Shown here: piece after piece, positions 1 through 7,421 of the stretch
How the letters are laid out: each line of letters begins with the position of its first letter
How positions within the stretch are numbered: the stretch's first letter is position 1
NCBI GenBank assembly: GCA_035293765.1
Contig: DATGMF010000093.1
Span: 1 to 39,222 of the forward strand
Direction: 5' to 3'
DNA: 39,222 nt
From: DASRHT01 sp035293765
GTDB lineage: Bacteria; Chloroflexota; Ktedonobacteria; Ktedonobacterales; Ktedonobacteraceae
Position numbers and translations under genes: made by a program
The notes under the pieces: generated by a model
The model's input: the letters and a program-made list of their open reading frames with translations, nothing else
Database searches by the model: none
Told to the model about the DNA's origin: nothing

Positions 1-169
1 GCACGGTCCAGTTCACGAGCAGAAAGCCTTGCTGCGCCTTCATCGTGGTGCCATAGAGCAGGATCTCCGCTCCCCCTTCAGCCTCAAACCAATCCGTCAA
101 CTCATCAGCAATGTGCTTGACATACCTGGATGTACGCAGCACGATCATTAGCATTCCGGTCACGTTCAT
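1..169 (-). CDS. Hypothetical protein, N-terminal part (runs off the left edge)
   Basis: An open leftward frame starts at ATG 169-167 behind a purine-rich GGAGGAGAGAGG stretch. It reads MNVTGMLMIVLRTSRYV and continues open for 56 codons to the window edge. The visible part is acidic and amphipathic, with no signal peptide and no motif I recognise. It begins 21 bases after the stop of the preceding leftward gene, so the two are probably co-transcribed. The function is unknown and the C-terminus is not in the window. The strong Shine-Dalgarno and tight spacing support a real gene. Confidence 0.55.
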   Translation of the reverse strand, partial: MNVTGMLMIVLRTSRYVKHIADELTDWFEAEGGAEILLYGTTMKAQQGFLLVNWTV

Positions 170-190
170 CGGTTTTCCTCTCTCCTCCAC

Positions 191-931
191 TTATACGCCT
201 GCCGCTTCCCCCGGCTTTGCAGGCCGGAAAGTGCCATGCGCATTGATGAAGATCATGCGGGTGGCGCCCACCTGAACAAGCATATCAGGGCATCCATCGT
301 GGTTGACATCCTGAAACTGCAACGTAATGGGGGTCAGGTCTTCCCCTGGGCCGATGTCGGTCATAGGCACAATGACCCGTATGCTTGAGGGATCTCCTCC
401 GGCAAGCTCAATCACGTAATAGTGCGTGCCCAGATGCTGCGCGATAAAGTGGCTCGGATGCGCCGGGGAATCGTGGTGACCGACCACCGCATCGATCTGA
501 AAGGTGCGGGGGCGACCATAATGCAGGTCATCCTGCTCCCCATGCCACCACGCTGCCAGCAGGGTGATGAGCACCCAGCCACAGAGAATCACCACCATGC
601 CCACCCCTACCCAGGTGAGCCAGTGTGGGCGCGAAGTTGATCGCTGCCGACGCGATGGGCGAGCGGGCAGTGGCAGTTGCTGCCTCGCTGTGCGCTAAGC
701 CGTGGCCCGTCGGGGGATGGCGTGACGGGTCACCTGAATATGGGTGCGTACCGGACGAGGCAACGATGTGACCGTCTGAGCAGGTTGATAGCGCCGGACG
801 CTGCTTGGAGCGCGGGGCGCATAGAGCCGCTCGTCATAGCGTTCCTCATCCGTCAAGACATCAGGCGACGTCACAGCGGGGTGTGTCCAGCGCGGGTGAT
901 TTGCTGGAGGAGCATCGTATGGTGTTGCCAT
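191..931 (-). pseudogene. Membrane-anchored hypothetical protein interrupted by an in-frame TAG
   Basis: Translation from ATG 931 (GAGAGGGG about 9 bases upstream) gives a 78-residue Pro/Arg-rich segment ending at TAG 697-695. The same frame stays open beyond the stop: a basic stretch, one hydrophobic membrane helix (VVILCGWVLITLLAAWW), then an extracellular-type domain to TAA 193-191. That domain contains DVNHDGCPDMLV, which resembles the calcium-binding DxNxDGxxD loop of FG-GAP/VCBS repeats. Basic cytosolic N-terminus, one membrane helix and outer domain make a coherent single protein of about 245 residues, so I read this as one gene with a nonsense codon. The downstream half could also start at GTG 604, but no good ribosome site precedes it. 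A sequencing error or stop readthrough is possible. Confidence 0.5.
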
Positions 932-949
932 GATCTCATGCCCCTCTCT

Positions 950-1219
950 TTACACCGTCTGCCCACGAAAGATGCGGCTAGCATCATCAGGGGTGGCGAG
1001 CCCATCGAGAATGGCCTGGTTGAGTTTCTCAATGCTTGCGGCATGTTCGTGGAACTCATGCGCTATATCACCACAAAAGCCGTTCTCGTTGTGGAGAAGG
1101 CCGTCAACGGGGATGACTGGGACTGTGTCATATTCCTCTTCGTTCGTGGGTGTGCCTTTCTTGATGCGCGGAGTGCCTGCATGCGATAATGGTACACAGA
1201 GAACTCCTAAGCCTAACAA
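950..1219 (-). CDS. Small hypothetical protein, possibly 5'-truncated
   Basis: An 89-codon leftward frame ends 18 bases before the ATG of the next gene. The only in-frame start is TTG 1219, and the N-terminal 30 residues look unlike coding sequence. The C-terminal part (NENGFCGDIAHEF, then DGLATPDDASRIFRGQTV) looks genuine, with charged helical stretches and a Cys. There are no membrane segments. The lack of a convincing start, just where composition falls into the AT-rich island, suggests the 5' end was lost or replaced. I do not recognise a function. Its position suggests it is the first gene of the leftward cluster. Confidence 0.45.
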   Translation of the reverse strand: MLGLGVLCVPLSHAGTPRIKKGTPTNEEEYDTVPVIPVDGLLHNENGFCGDIAHEFHEHAASIEKLNQAILDGLATPDDASRIFRGQTV

Positions 1220-1244
1220 CTCATGGGTATGTGTGTTCTCGCTC

Positions 1245-1277
1245 GTCGTCTTGCCGTCTGCAAGACGGTAAGACGGC
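1245..1277. repeat. Imperfect inverted repeat (hairpin) in the intergenic region
   Basis: Arms 1245-1259 and 1263-1277 pair at 13 of 15 positions around a 3-base gap. They are built from the unit CCGTCTT/AAGACGG. No T-run follows on the rightward strand, and the leftward strand continues towards the TTG of the 89-codon gene. It could be an operator, a weak terminator or a remnant at the edge of the AT-rich island. Confidence 0.45.
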
Positions 1278-1350
1278 TTAATTTACCACCGTCTTTCAGA
1301 TCAATATATAACTGCTCAAATATCTAAACATCATCGACTACAGGCATCAG

Positions 1351-1402
1351 TGTTAGTTATATAACTAACAACAAAAATTATTATAACTAACATTAACTAA
1401 CA
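1351..1402. promoter_or_regulatory. Operator-like array: 20-bp palindrome plus phased 9-mer repeats
   Basis: TGTTAGTTATATAACTAACA (1351-1370) is a perfect palindrome. Its half-site TAACTAACA recurs directly at 1384-1392 and 1394-1402, so same-strand copies start at 1362, 1384 and 1394. The spacings of 22 and 10 bp are close to two turns and one turn of the helix, so all copies would face one side of the DNA. The array lies just upstream of the predicted promoter of the HTH-GNAT gene and is a natural candidate for autoregulation by that protein. Confidence 0.6.
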
Positions 1403-1424
1403 AGTCAAGCTTTTGAGCTAACCT

Positions 1425-1453
1425 TTGCTATCAAAATAAAAAGATGCTACAAT
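1425..1453 (+). promoter_or_regulatory. Sigma-70-type promoter for the HTH-GNAT gene
   Basis: TTGCTA (1425-1430) and TACAAT (1448-1453) are separated by exactly 17 bases. The operator-like repeats end 22 bases upstream. The predicted start would give a short leader of about 40 bases before ATG 1499. Confidence 0.55.
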
Positions 1454-1498
1454 AACCAGCAACATTTAGAGCTAAAATTGGGGAGAAAAAGAATCTGA

Positions 1499-2302
1499 AT
1501 GACAGAGTGGATACTATCAAGTGAAGGCGTTAAAATTTATCAAGAAGCGGGTCTATCAGAAAACACTTTCTATCGTCACGCTAGGGAAAATAAAATCAGA
1601 AAAATTCCCTCAGAAGAAAGAGAAAGGGGTGCATTATACAATTTTTACGACATTAAAAGGTTAACAGACTATCAGAAACTAAAAAGAAAAAAACGTTTAG
1701 TAGCAACTCAAAGCAGCGATGAAGAAGGTAGAACAGATTGGTTCAATGAACATGATCTCCCCTATTTACTGGCGCTGGACTACGAAACATATGGCATAGA
1801 AGAATCTTTGGATCTTTCAATTTCCCATAGTTGGTGGTTAAGAAATCCATACTTATGTCGTGTCCTCTATAATGCAAAAGACAGGAAAGACATATGGGGG
1901 TATGCTACACTCATTCCAATGAAGGAAGAACTCATCTTCAAACTTCTACGAAGAGAAATGCATGAGAGGGATATCAAGCCCGAGCATATATTGATCTATG
2001 AGAAAGGACAGGAGTACACAATCTATGCTGCATCAGTAGTGATCAAAGCAGCACATAGAAACTCTCTAAGGGGTCTGATCAAAAGTATTTTTGCTTACTG
2101 GTGCGAACAGTATCCATCCATCAAAATGTCAAAAATCTATGCCTATGCTGATAGTAAGGAAGGGTGGTATCTCATAAAGCATCTTTTCTTTGCACCACGA
2201 TATGATATAGGCAAAGGTGCTTTTGAGCTAGATTTACGACAAATAAATCCGTCAAAAACCATAAAAGCCTTTCAGGATTGTCTTAAAGAGCGCCCCGCCT
2301 AG
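1499..2302 (+). CDS. Helix-turn-helix protein with C-terminal GNAT-like acetyltransferase domain
   Basis: 267 residues. Residues 1-60 resemble an excisionase/MerR-type winged helix (EGVKIYQEAGLSENTFYRH, then a basic wing ending NFYDIKRLTDYQKLKRKK). The remainder looks like a GNAT fold: strand DIWGYATLIPM followed by a helix, then YTIYAASVVIKAAHRN and a long helix, with a conserved-looking LIKHLFFAPRYDIG end. A substrate cannot be deduced. The start is ATG 1499 with GGGGAG 13 bases upstream, a rather long spacing. The gene is clearly AT-richer than its surroundings and lies in an AT-rich island, which suggests horizontal acquisition. The upstream palindrome array suggests it controls its own promoter. 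The domain assignment is by pattern and from memory of similar proteins in Ktedonobacteria. Confidence 0.7.
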   Translation: MTEWILSSEGVKIYQEAGLSENTFYRHARENKIRKIPSEERERGALYNFYDIKRLTDYQKLKRKKRLVATQSSDEEGRTDWFNEHDLPYLLALDYETYGIEESLDLSISHSWWLRNPYLCRVLYNAKDRKDIWGYATLIPMKEELIFKLLRREMHERDIKPEHILIYEKGQEYTIYAASVVIKAAHRNSLRGLIKSIFAYWCEQYPSIKMSKIYAYADSKEGWYLIKHLFFAPRYDIGKGAFELDLRQINPSKTIKAFQDCLKERPA

Positions 2303-2635
2303 AAATGGTTTGCTTGTATTATACACTGACGTATGAATTCAGAATAGAACAGGTAAAAAGTATCGTATCTTCCAACTGAAGCTTCAATCTTGATAACTCT
2401 AAAATCTATCTAAGTGATAGAAGCCACCCAGATAGATGATTTCCACCCAAGTTTTGCTGTATTTTGAAGCGAATGCACTAGGAAAATCGGGTTACTAATC
2501 AGGCGCTATATTCCCTTTTCTACTAAAGTGCAGTACACTCATGTTTGATTGCCCAGATTGTGGACTTTCAATACATCAACATTATGCGGCAATCTCGTGA
2601 CAGTAACCTGAGGCCGTTGAGGAGGACCCGGCAAT
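2303..2635. other. Non-coding stretch between the HTH-GNAT gene and the chemoreceptor gene
   Basis: No plausible gene here. An 8-bp inverted repeat ATCTATCT/AGATAGAT (2404-2411 and 2430-2437) overlaps a smaller one CTATC/GATAG (2406-2410 and 2416-2420), so two alternative stems are possible. No T-run follows, so it is not a clear terminator. Composition rises from AT-rich to the local average towards 2560. I found no convincing promoter hexamers for the downstream gene. Confidence 0.5.
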
Positions 2636-4891
2636 ATGTCTAGATTTATCTCAAATATCCCCATTTCACGCCGCCTGGCCTGGGCGTTTCTTCTCGCGGC
2701 ACTGATCCCAGGTCTTGCTATCCTGGCGCAGAGCTTCACTTTCAGTAACATACAGACCGAACGAAGCCAGGCCGTACAGACGAGCATTAACTCGCTCAAA
2801 GCTACTACGGCAGCCGAGACGTATTTGCAGGATATGAGTGTATCCCTCAATCTCGCTTATCAAGATCAGTACGTGTCTAATAGCGTCATTTTGCAGGGAC
2901 AAACACAGGGAATTATCAAGAATATTCGCACCGACGCTACTCAATTCAACGATACGGCTCGCCAGTATCAACAGAGCTATCAGGTAGCCACGTCGCCACA
3001 AATGCAGGACATCCGTAATATCCTGCTGACCGATAACCCTGATACGCTTTTGCCCAATAAGCAGCAGCAGTCTATCACGATGGTGCTGGACCAGCTCTGG
3101 CCTGACTATAGAAATGCACAAGATCGGGTATTGCAGAGTATTGCTGTGAATGCGCCTAAAGCCCAGGTTAATGCCCTTTTGGATCAGGCCAGGCAAAAAT
3201 ATATTCCGCTACAAAGCGAGTGGGCGCAGATCGCGCAGATCGCCGAAGATATGAGCAACGGAGTCGCGCAGGTTGGCCCCTCACAGATGAACCCGGTGCT
3301 TACATCGGCCATTATCATCTTTCTGAGCACTGTCGTCATCATCAGCATCATCGGCTTTGTCATACGGCGCACTATTACGCATCCCTTAATCGAGCTGGCG
3401 ACGCTGACGAAACGTATTGCAAAGGGAGAAACAAACGCACGCGCGTTCATTGCCGGGCGCGACGAGATCCACATTGTCGCTAATTCCATGAATAATATGC
3501 TGGATAACATCGTTCGCCTTATCCAGGAAACACAGTCTCAGCGCGATACACTGCAAGCGCAGGTGGAGAAGCTGGTCAGCGAAGTCAGTGGAGTTGGCGA
3601 AGGCGATCTGCGCGTCCAGGCCGAGGTAACTGCTGATGCTCTTGGTGTGCTGGCGGACTCCTTTAACTACATGGTGGAAGAGTTGGGCAGCCTGGTAGTG
3701 CGCGTTAAAATGGTGGCTCACGAGGTCGGCAACTCAACCACCGCCATCCTTGATCGCATGACCCAACTGGTGGAGACGGGCGATCAGCAGATCAATCAAA
3801 TTGCCGGAGCCGTTGTGGAAGTGGAGCAAATGACCGCCTCCAGCCGCCAGGTAGCGGAACGCGCCCAGGTTCTCTACGATGTAGCGCGTGTGGCTCGTCA
3901 GGACGCCCAGGTCGGGCGAGAATCAGTCATGCAGGCAATTGAGGGCATGGGCCGCATCAACGAGAACGTCCAGGCTACAGCCAGCAAAGTACAGGTGCTG
4001 GGTGATCGTTCACGCGAAATCAACGAGGTTGTTGATGCTATCTCCGGTATCGCCCATCAGACGAACCGCCTCGCGCTCGATGCCGCCATCCAGGCCGCAA
4101 TGGCCGGTGAAAACGGCAAGGGCTTTGGCGCAGTCGCAGCCGACATCCGCCGCCTGGCGGAACGCGCCAAAGATCAGGCGGGCACAATCACCCGCATTGT
4201 GCGCAGTGTCCGTGAAGACATCGGGGCCGTTGCCGTTTCTATGCAGGATACCGAGCGCGAGACCGCCGGCGGAACACGACTGACGCAAGAGGCCGGAGTC
4301 GCGCTCGAATCAATCTTCGCTGCCGTTGAGCACCAGGCCCGCGAAATTGAAAACATCAACCAGGTCGCCATCCAGCAGCTTCAATCTTCAAGCTCGGTGG
4401 TGCAAATTATGCATACCATTTCTGAATCAACGCAGCAGAGTAGTTTAAGCACGCGCGAGGCTTCGCAAAACATGGAACGACTGGCACGCCTGGTCGAGCA
4501 ACTCCGCTCCTCGGTCGAAGCATTCAAGCTGCGGGAAAATCAGGGCTATGTCGGACAGAAATTGAGCTCCGGCATCATTATGGAGGAAGAACCTGAGAAT
4601 CCCCTCACTGTCAGCGGCGTTCTGCGTACCGTCACCGCACCGCCAGTTCCTCCCATGTCTCGCACGGGAATCAGCGGCGGCAATAATACACCGTACGCCG
4701 AAGACCCCTTCTCTTATTACCCGCCGCTATCTCAGCCGCACACGAACAGCCAGCCGCTGCGGAATAGCCAGCCGTTGAAAACCTCCGGCAATAACTGGGG
4801 CTGGCCCCACCACACTGCGGATCAGCATAGCAGCGGTCAGTGGCCCAACTATGAGGAACAATACGACAATTATAATGGCTCAGGCCGATAA
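2636..4891 (+). CDS. Methyl-accepting chemotaxis-type sensor with two HAMP-like segments
   Basis: 751 residues from ATG 2636, with GAGGAGG about 10 bases upstream. Order: membrane helix at about 14-34; extracytoplasmic helical sensor region at about 35-218; second membrane helix at about 219-243; HAMP at about 244-297; a second HAMP-like segment with GEGDL at about 311-361; a long signalling coiled coil at about 362-630; and a Pro/Asn/Gln-rich tail. The hairpin tip at about 471-510 is recognisable (QTNRLALDAAIQAAMAGE) but departs from the usual QTNLLALNAAIEAARAGE. No che, pil or flagellar gene is nearby and no C-terminal CheR-docking pentapeptide is seen. It may serve a non-flagellar signalling array or a two-component output. 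The receptor family is certain; the ligand is unknown. Confidence 0.88.
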   Translation: MSRFISNIPISRRLAWAFLLAALIPGLAILAQSFTFSNIQTERSQAVQTSINSLKATTAAETYLQDMSVSLNLAYQDQYVSNSVILQGQTQGIIKNIRTDATQFNDTARQYQQSYQVATSPQMQDIRNILLTDNPDTLLPNKQQQSITMVLDQLWPDYRNAQDRVLQSIAVNAPKAQVNALLDQARQKYIPLQSEWAQIAQIAEDMSNGVAQVGPSQMNPVLTSAIIIFLSTVVIISIIGFVIRRTITHPLIELATLTKRIAKGETNARAFIAGRDEIHIVANSMNNMLDNIVRLIQETQSQRDTLQAQVEKLVSEVSGVGEGDLRVQAEVTADALGVLADSFNYMVEELGSLVVRVKMVAHEVGNSTTAILDRMTQLVETGDQQINQIAGAVVEVEQMTASSRQVAERAQVLYDVARVARQDAQVGRESVMQAIEGMGRINENVQATASKVQVLGDRSREINEVVDAISGIAHQTNRLALDAAIQAAMAGENGKGFGAVAADIRRLAERAKDQAGTITRIVRSVREDIGAVAVSMQDTERETAGGTRLTQEAGVALESIFAAVEHQAREIENINQVAIQQLQSSSSVVQIMHTISESTQQSSLSTREASQNMERLARLVEQLRSSVEAFKLRENQGYVGQKLSSGIIMEEEPENPLTVSGVLRTVTAPPVPPMSRTGISGGNNTPYAEDPFSYYPPLSQPHTNSQPLRNSQPLKTSGNNWGWPHHTADQHSSGQWPNYEEQYDNYNGSGR

Positions 4892-4911
4892 TATCGCATA
4901 GCGGTAAGCAA

Positions 4912-4958
4912 TTCTCCCTCCGATATCCGTTAGGATATGTCAGAGGGAGAACTTTTTT
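4912..4958 (+). terminator. Rho-independent terminator after the chemoreceptor gene
   Basis: TTCTCCCTC (4912-4920) pairs perfectly with GAGGGAGAA (4943-4951). The loop contains a second perfect stem GATATCC/GGATAT(G), and the structure is followed by CTTTTTT. It starts 20 bases after the stop codon. Confidence 0.88.
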
Positions 4959-5142
4959 ATCCGCCTTCTTATCTTTTCAGTCAATCCATAACCTTTTAGT
5001 TATATATAGCATCCATAAGACCTATCCAATTTCGTAGACTTCCATCTGTTTTCCCTGTTAGACTTATCTTATGCCCGTGAGAATGTTGGTATGGGAACTT
5101 CTGAAGAGCTTTTCTTCGGAAATATATCACTGGAGGTTATAC

Positions 5143-5376
5143 ATGACCGCACAGAGAATAATGACCAGGGATGCTTCAAAAGAGATGTATACAGCGATAA
5201 GAGAGGCATTCACGACATTGGAAACCCATGTTCCTTTACGGCGTCTTGTCTGGACATGTGAAATCTGTGGTATGGTACATTCGGGCGCTGCTCCAGAAGC
5301 CTGCGATAGTTGTGGTACTACTGATGCTATTGCGTTACAGCAGGATATTCGCCCAGAAGTAAATTCCCGCTGGTAA
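5143..5376 (+). CDS. Small rubredoxin-like zinc-ribbon protein
   Basis: 77 residues from ATG 5143, chosen because GGAGG sits at 5132-5136. A start 24 codons further up (5071) has no ribosome site. An N-terminal helical region is followed by WTCEICGMVHSGAAPEACDSCG, shown here in two parts: WTCEICGMVHSG and CDSCG. The paired CxxC knuckles bind iron or zinc as in the C-terminal rubredoxin module of rubrerythrins. It lacks the diiron helices, so it is not a full rubrerythrin. It is a single-gene unit that converges with the methyltransferase gene. A redox or structural zinc role is possible; the partner is unknown. Confidence 0.7.
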   Translation: MTAQRIMTRDASKEMYTAIREAFTTLETHVPLRRLVWTCEICGMVHSGAAPEACDSCGTTDAIALQQDIRPEVNSRW

Positions 5377-5412
5377 TATCTTTTCTCCTGGCTCTCACCA
5401 ATTTGAAATAAA

Positions 5413-6252
5413 TTAACGCGCATTGGCCTGCCGGACAGCTTCATAAAGGATAATACCGGCGGCCATCGCCGCGTTTAATGACTCTACCCCATTTGCCAAT
5501 GGTATGCTCACGGCCAGCGTCGTCAATGCCCGCGCCTCTTGAGAGGGGCCATGCGCCTCATTCCCGATAATGAGCGCAAAGGGACGCGTAAGATCTTGCT
5601 CATAATACCGCTCCTGGCTCCCGGCTTCCGCTAACAACACCCTGGGAGTTTGCCCACAATGAGAGGTTATCCTCTCCGCGATTGCGCTCCAGGCCATATC
5701 CGTTGCCACAGGCAAAGCAATATGAGCGCCGGCAGCAGCACGTATAACCTTGGGGCTATAATAATCAACGCAATTCGCAGTCAGCAATACTGACTGCACG
5801 TCAGCGGCCAGAGCTGTACGTAAAATGGTCCCGAGATTACCAGGATCAGCCAGATCATCCAAAACAAGGAGGGCAGGGCGCGGCACATCATGGCGGCAAG
5901 CCATCAGTGTAACCGGATCGAAAATTCTCTGTGGCAGCACGCTGACCACGCCTTGCGCCGCCTGCACATCGCTGATCGCGTCCATCACCCGCTCGCTCAC
6001 CTCTATCAACCGCGAGGAGGCCAATCCCGGCACATGCAGCAAACGCTGCAATAACGCTCTACCTCTAGCAGTATGTTGTAGCAATGCGGGCTGGTAATAC
6101 ACTTCCTCCGGCAGCACATCAGCATCCAGCAGGGCTTCAAGAAGATGTGGGCCTTCCATCAAAAAAAGGCCGTACTTCTTACGGCCTCGCGTCGTCTGTA
6201 ACGCCTGCACTTTGCTGATGCGGGGATTCGATGGGCTGGTAATAAGCGTCAT
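5413..6252 (-). CDS. SpoU/TrmH-family RNA 2'-O-methyltransferase
   Basis: 279 residues. The N-terminal substrate-binding domain (SNPRISKVQALQTTRGRKKYGLFLMEGPHLLEA split over residues 7-40) is typical of 23S rRNA-modifying members. The SPOUT catalytic domain shows motif 1 LDDLADPGNLGTILRTA (about 131-147, with Asn139), motif 2 LIIGNEAHG (about 227-235, with Glu232) and motif 3 IPLANGVESLNAAMAAGI (about 250-267). It would transfer a methyl group from S-adenosylmethionine to a ribose 2'-OH, probably of 23S rRNA. It lies downstream of rpmI-rplT on the same strand, separated by a large palindromic repeat. The exact target nucleotide cannot be inferred. Confidence 0.9.
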   Translation of the reverse strand: MTLITSPSNPRISKVQALQTTRGRKKYGLFLMEGPHLLEALLDADVLPEEVYYQPALLQHTARGRALLQRLLHVPGLASSRLIEVSERVMDAISDVQAAQGVVSVLPQRIFDPVTLMACRHDVPRPALLVLDDLADPGNLGTILRTALAADVQSVLLTANCVDYYSPKVIRAAAGAHIALPVATDMAWSAIAERITSHCGQTPRVLLAEAGSQERYYEQDLTRPFALIIGNEAHGPSQEARALTTLAVSIPLANGVESLNAAMAAGIILYEAVRQANAR

Positions 6253-6303
6253 AACAAATTTTCAGTCTTTCCCCCTGGATAAAACCAACGCCAACGAACA
6301 TCT

Positions 6304-6379
6304 GTAGGGGCAGTGCCTCGCGCCTGCCCTCTCACGACGCAATAGGTGAACGGGGGCAGGCGCGAGGCACTGCCCCTAC
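6304..6379. repeat. Palindromic GTAGGGGC-type repeat with two perfect 26-base arms
   Basis: The arm at 6304-6329 is the exact reverse complement of the arm at 6354-6379, with a 24-base spacer. The arm starts GTAGGGGC and ends GCGCCTGCCC. It ends 6 bases before the rplT stop codon. The arm nearly matches a stretch inside recJ (13296-13320) and is related to copies at 15275-15300, 38595-38615 and 39084-39105. It looks like a REP/MITE-type dispersed element. As RNA it would fold into a very stable hairpin between rplT and the methyltransferase gene. Confidence 0.88.
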
Positions 6380-6385
6380 CGCAGC

Positions 6386-6745
6386 CTATTCAGCAATAGC
6401 GGCCAGGGCCGTTTTGACGATTGAGCCAAAGGCGGCTTCATCGTTCACTGCCATTTCGGCCAGGATCTTGCGATCAACATCGATATTGGCAACATGGATC
6501 GCATGCATGAGCTTGCTGTAGCTCACGCCATACATGCGAGCGGCGGCGTTGATGCGCGCAATCCAGAGGCCGCGCATATCACGCTTGCGGGTTCGCCGGT
6601 CGCGGTACATATAGGCCATTGAGCGCATGACCGACTCGTGTGCGGGACGAAAGAGTCGCCTGCGCGTAGCACGATGGCCCTCAGCCATCTGCAAAACTTT
6701 TTTATGCTTCTTATGAGCGGTAACGCCACGTTTTACTCTGGGCAT
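6386..6745 (-). CDS. rplT: 50S ribosomal protein L20
   Basis: 119 residues, the usual length. It begins MPRVKRGVTAHKKHKKVL and contains the family hallmark region RDRRTRKRDMRGLWIARINA. L20 binds 23S rRNA early in large-subunit assembly and in other bacteria represses its own operon. It lies 30 bases downstream of rpmI. The ATG at 6745 follows AGGAGGAT. Confidence 0.97.
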   Translation of the reverse strand: MPRVKRGVTAHKKHKKVLQMAEGHRATRRRLFRPAHESVMRSMAYMYRDRRTRKRDMRGLWIARINAAARMYGVSYSKLMHAIHVANIDVDRKILAEMAVNDEAAFGSIVKTALAAIAE

Positions 6746-6775
6746 AGTTCTTTACCTATCCTCCTGATCATGATG

Positions 6776-6979
6776 CTAGAAAGCGTAGGGGAGCAGACGT
6801 TTCATCCGGCGCGTATCGCTGGTAGCCAGTTGAAAGTCTTTGTCAGCCGAACGAACAAGCCCGGGCGATTTGTGGCGACGCAGGTGGCTGATAGCCACTT
6901 TACGGCGCATAAACTTGCCAGAGGCGGTTACTTTCACCCGCTTAGCCATAGCTTTGTGTGTCTTTAGTTTCTGCTTCAT
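6776..6979 (-). CDS. rpmI: 50S ribosomal protein L35
   Basis: 67 residues from ATG 6979. The start is chosen because MKQKLKTHKAMAKRVKVT matches the family N-terminus and AGGAAG precedes it; an upstream in-frame start would add 31 unrelated residues. It is basic throughout and contains HLRRHKSPG. It is the first gene of the rpmI-rplT unit. infC, which usually precedes rpmI, is absent. The long region upstream holds only a promoter and leader. Confidence 0.95.
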   Translation of the reverse strand: MKQKLKTHKAMAKRVKVTASGKFMRRKVAISHLRRHKSPGLVRSADKDFQLATSDTRRMKRLLPYAF

Positions 6980-7180
6980 CTTTCTTTCTTCCTGGATATT
7001 TTCGCGGGGCAACATTCTCAATTTTTCCATGCACAACCCATGACTGTGTGAGCGTAAAAAGCACAGGCACAACAGGAGAGTGGCAGTAGAAGCGGTTTAT
7101 TAGCGCAAACCCTTCAATCTATAGACCCATCAAAGGCGCAGAGAAGCCTTTTTCAGGAGCTAGACCCCGCATGCGCAACG

Positions 7181-7209
7181 ATTATACCATAGGCTGGCCG
7201 CGCACGCAA
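7181..7209 (-). promoter_or_regulatory. Promoter of rpmI-rplT with a leader of roughly 190 bases
   Basis: On the leftward strand TTGCGT (7209-7204) and a perfect TATAAT (7186-7181) are 17 bases apart. The transcript would run about 190 bases before rpmI. Its leader holds AAAGGC/GCCTTT, able to form a stem, and two direct copies of GGGTCTA. This fits an L20-type autoregulatory leader, but I cannot confirm the fold. Confidence 0.65.
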
Positions 7210-7317
7210 TAGTACCACGGCATAGCTTTTCTTCCTCTTTTTTCCGCTTTTCCACTTCCTCAGCGTATGATAAGAATAGCTATATGAAAAAGGAGTACAC
7301 CCCGACTCCGAACTCTA

Positions 7318-7346
7318 TTGTCAGACATAGCGAACAATGTTATAAT
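7318..7346 (+). promoter_or_regulatory. Strong sigma-70-type promoter of rpsF-ssb-rpsR
   Basis: TTGTCA (7318-7323), 17 bases, then a perfect TATAAT (7341-7346). It is divergent from the rpmI promoter, the two -10 boxes being about 155 bases apart. The 5' untranslated region would be about 230 bases, long enough for regulation. Confidence 0.75.
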
Positions 7347-7421
7347 GGCGTGGTACTGATGGCCTCACTGCCGCCTGGGCGGGCTAACGATGCAACAGAC
7401 GAGGCGGAAGAGGGTATCAGC

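Noticed and set aside
677..1189. Rightward 170-codon frame over the left gene cluster
   Set aside because: It is antisense to two plausible leftward genes, has no recognisable domain and no ribosome site.
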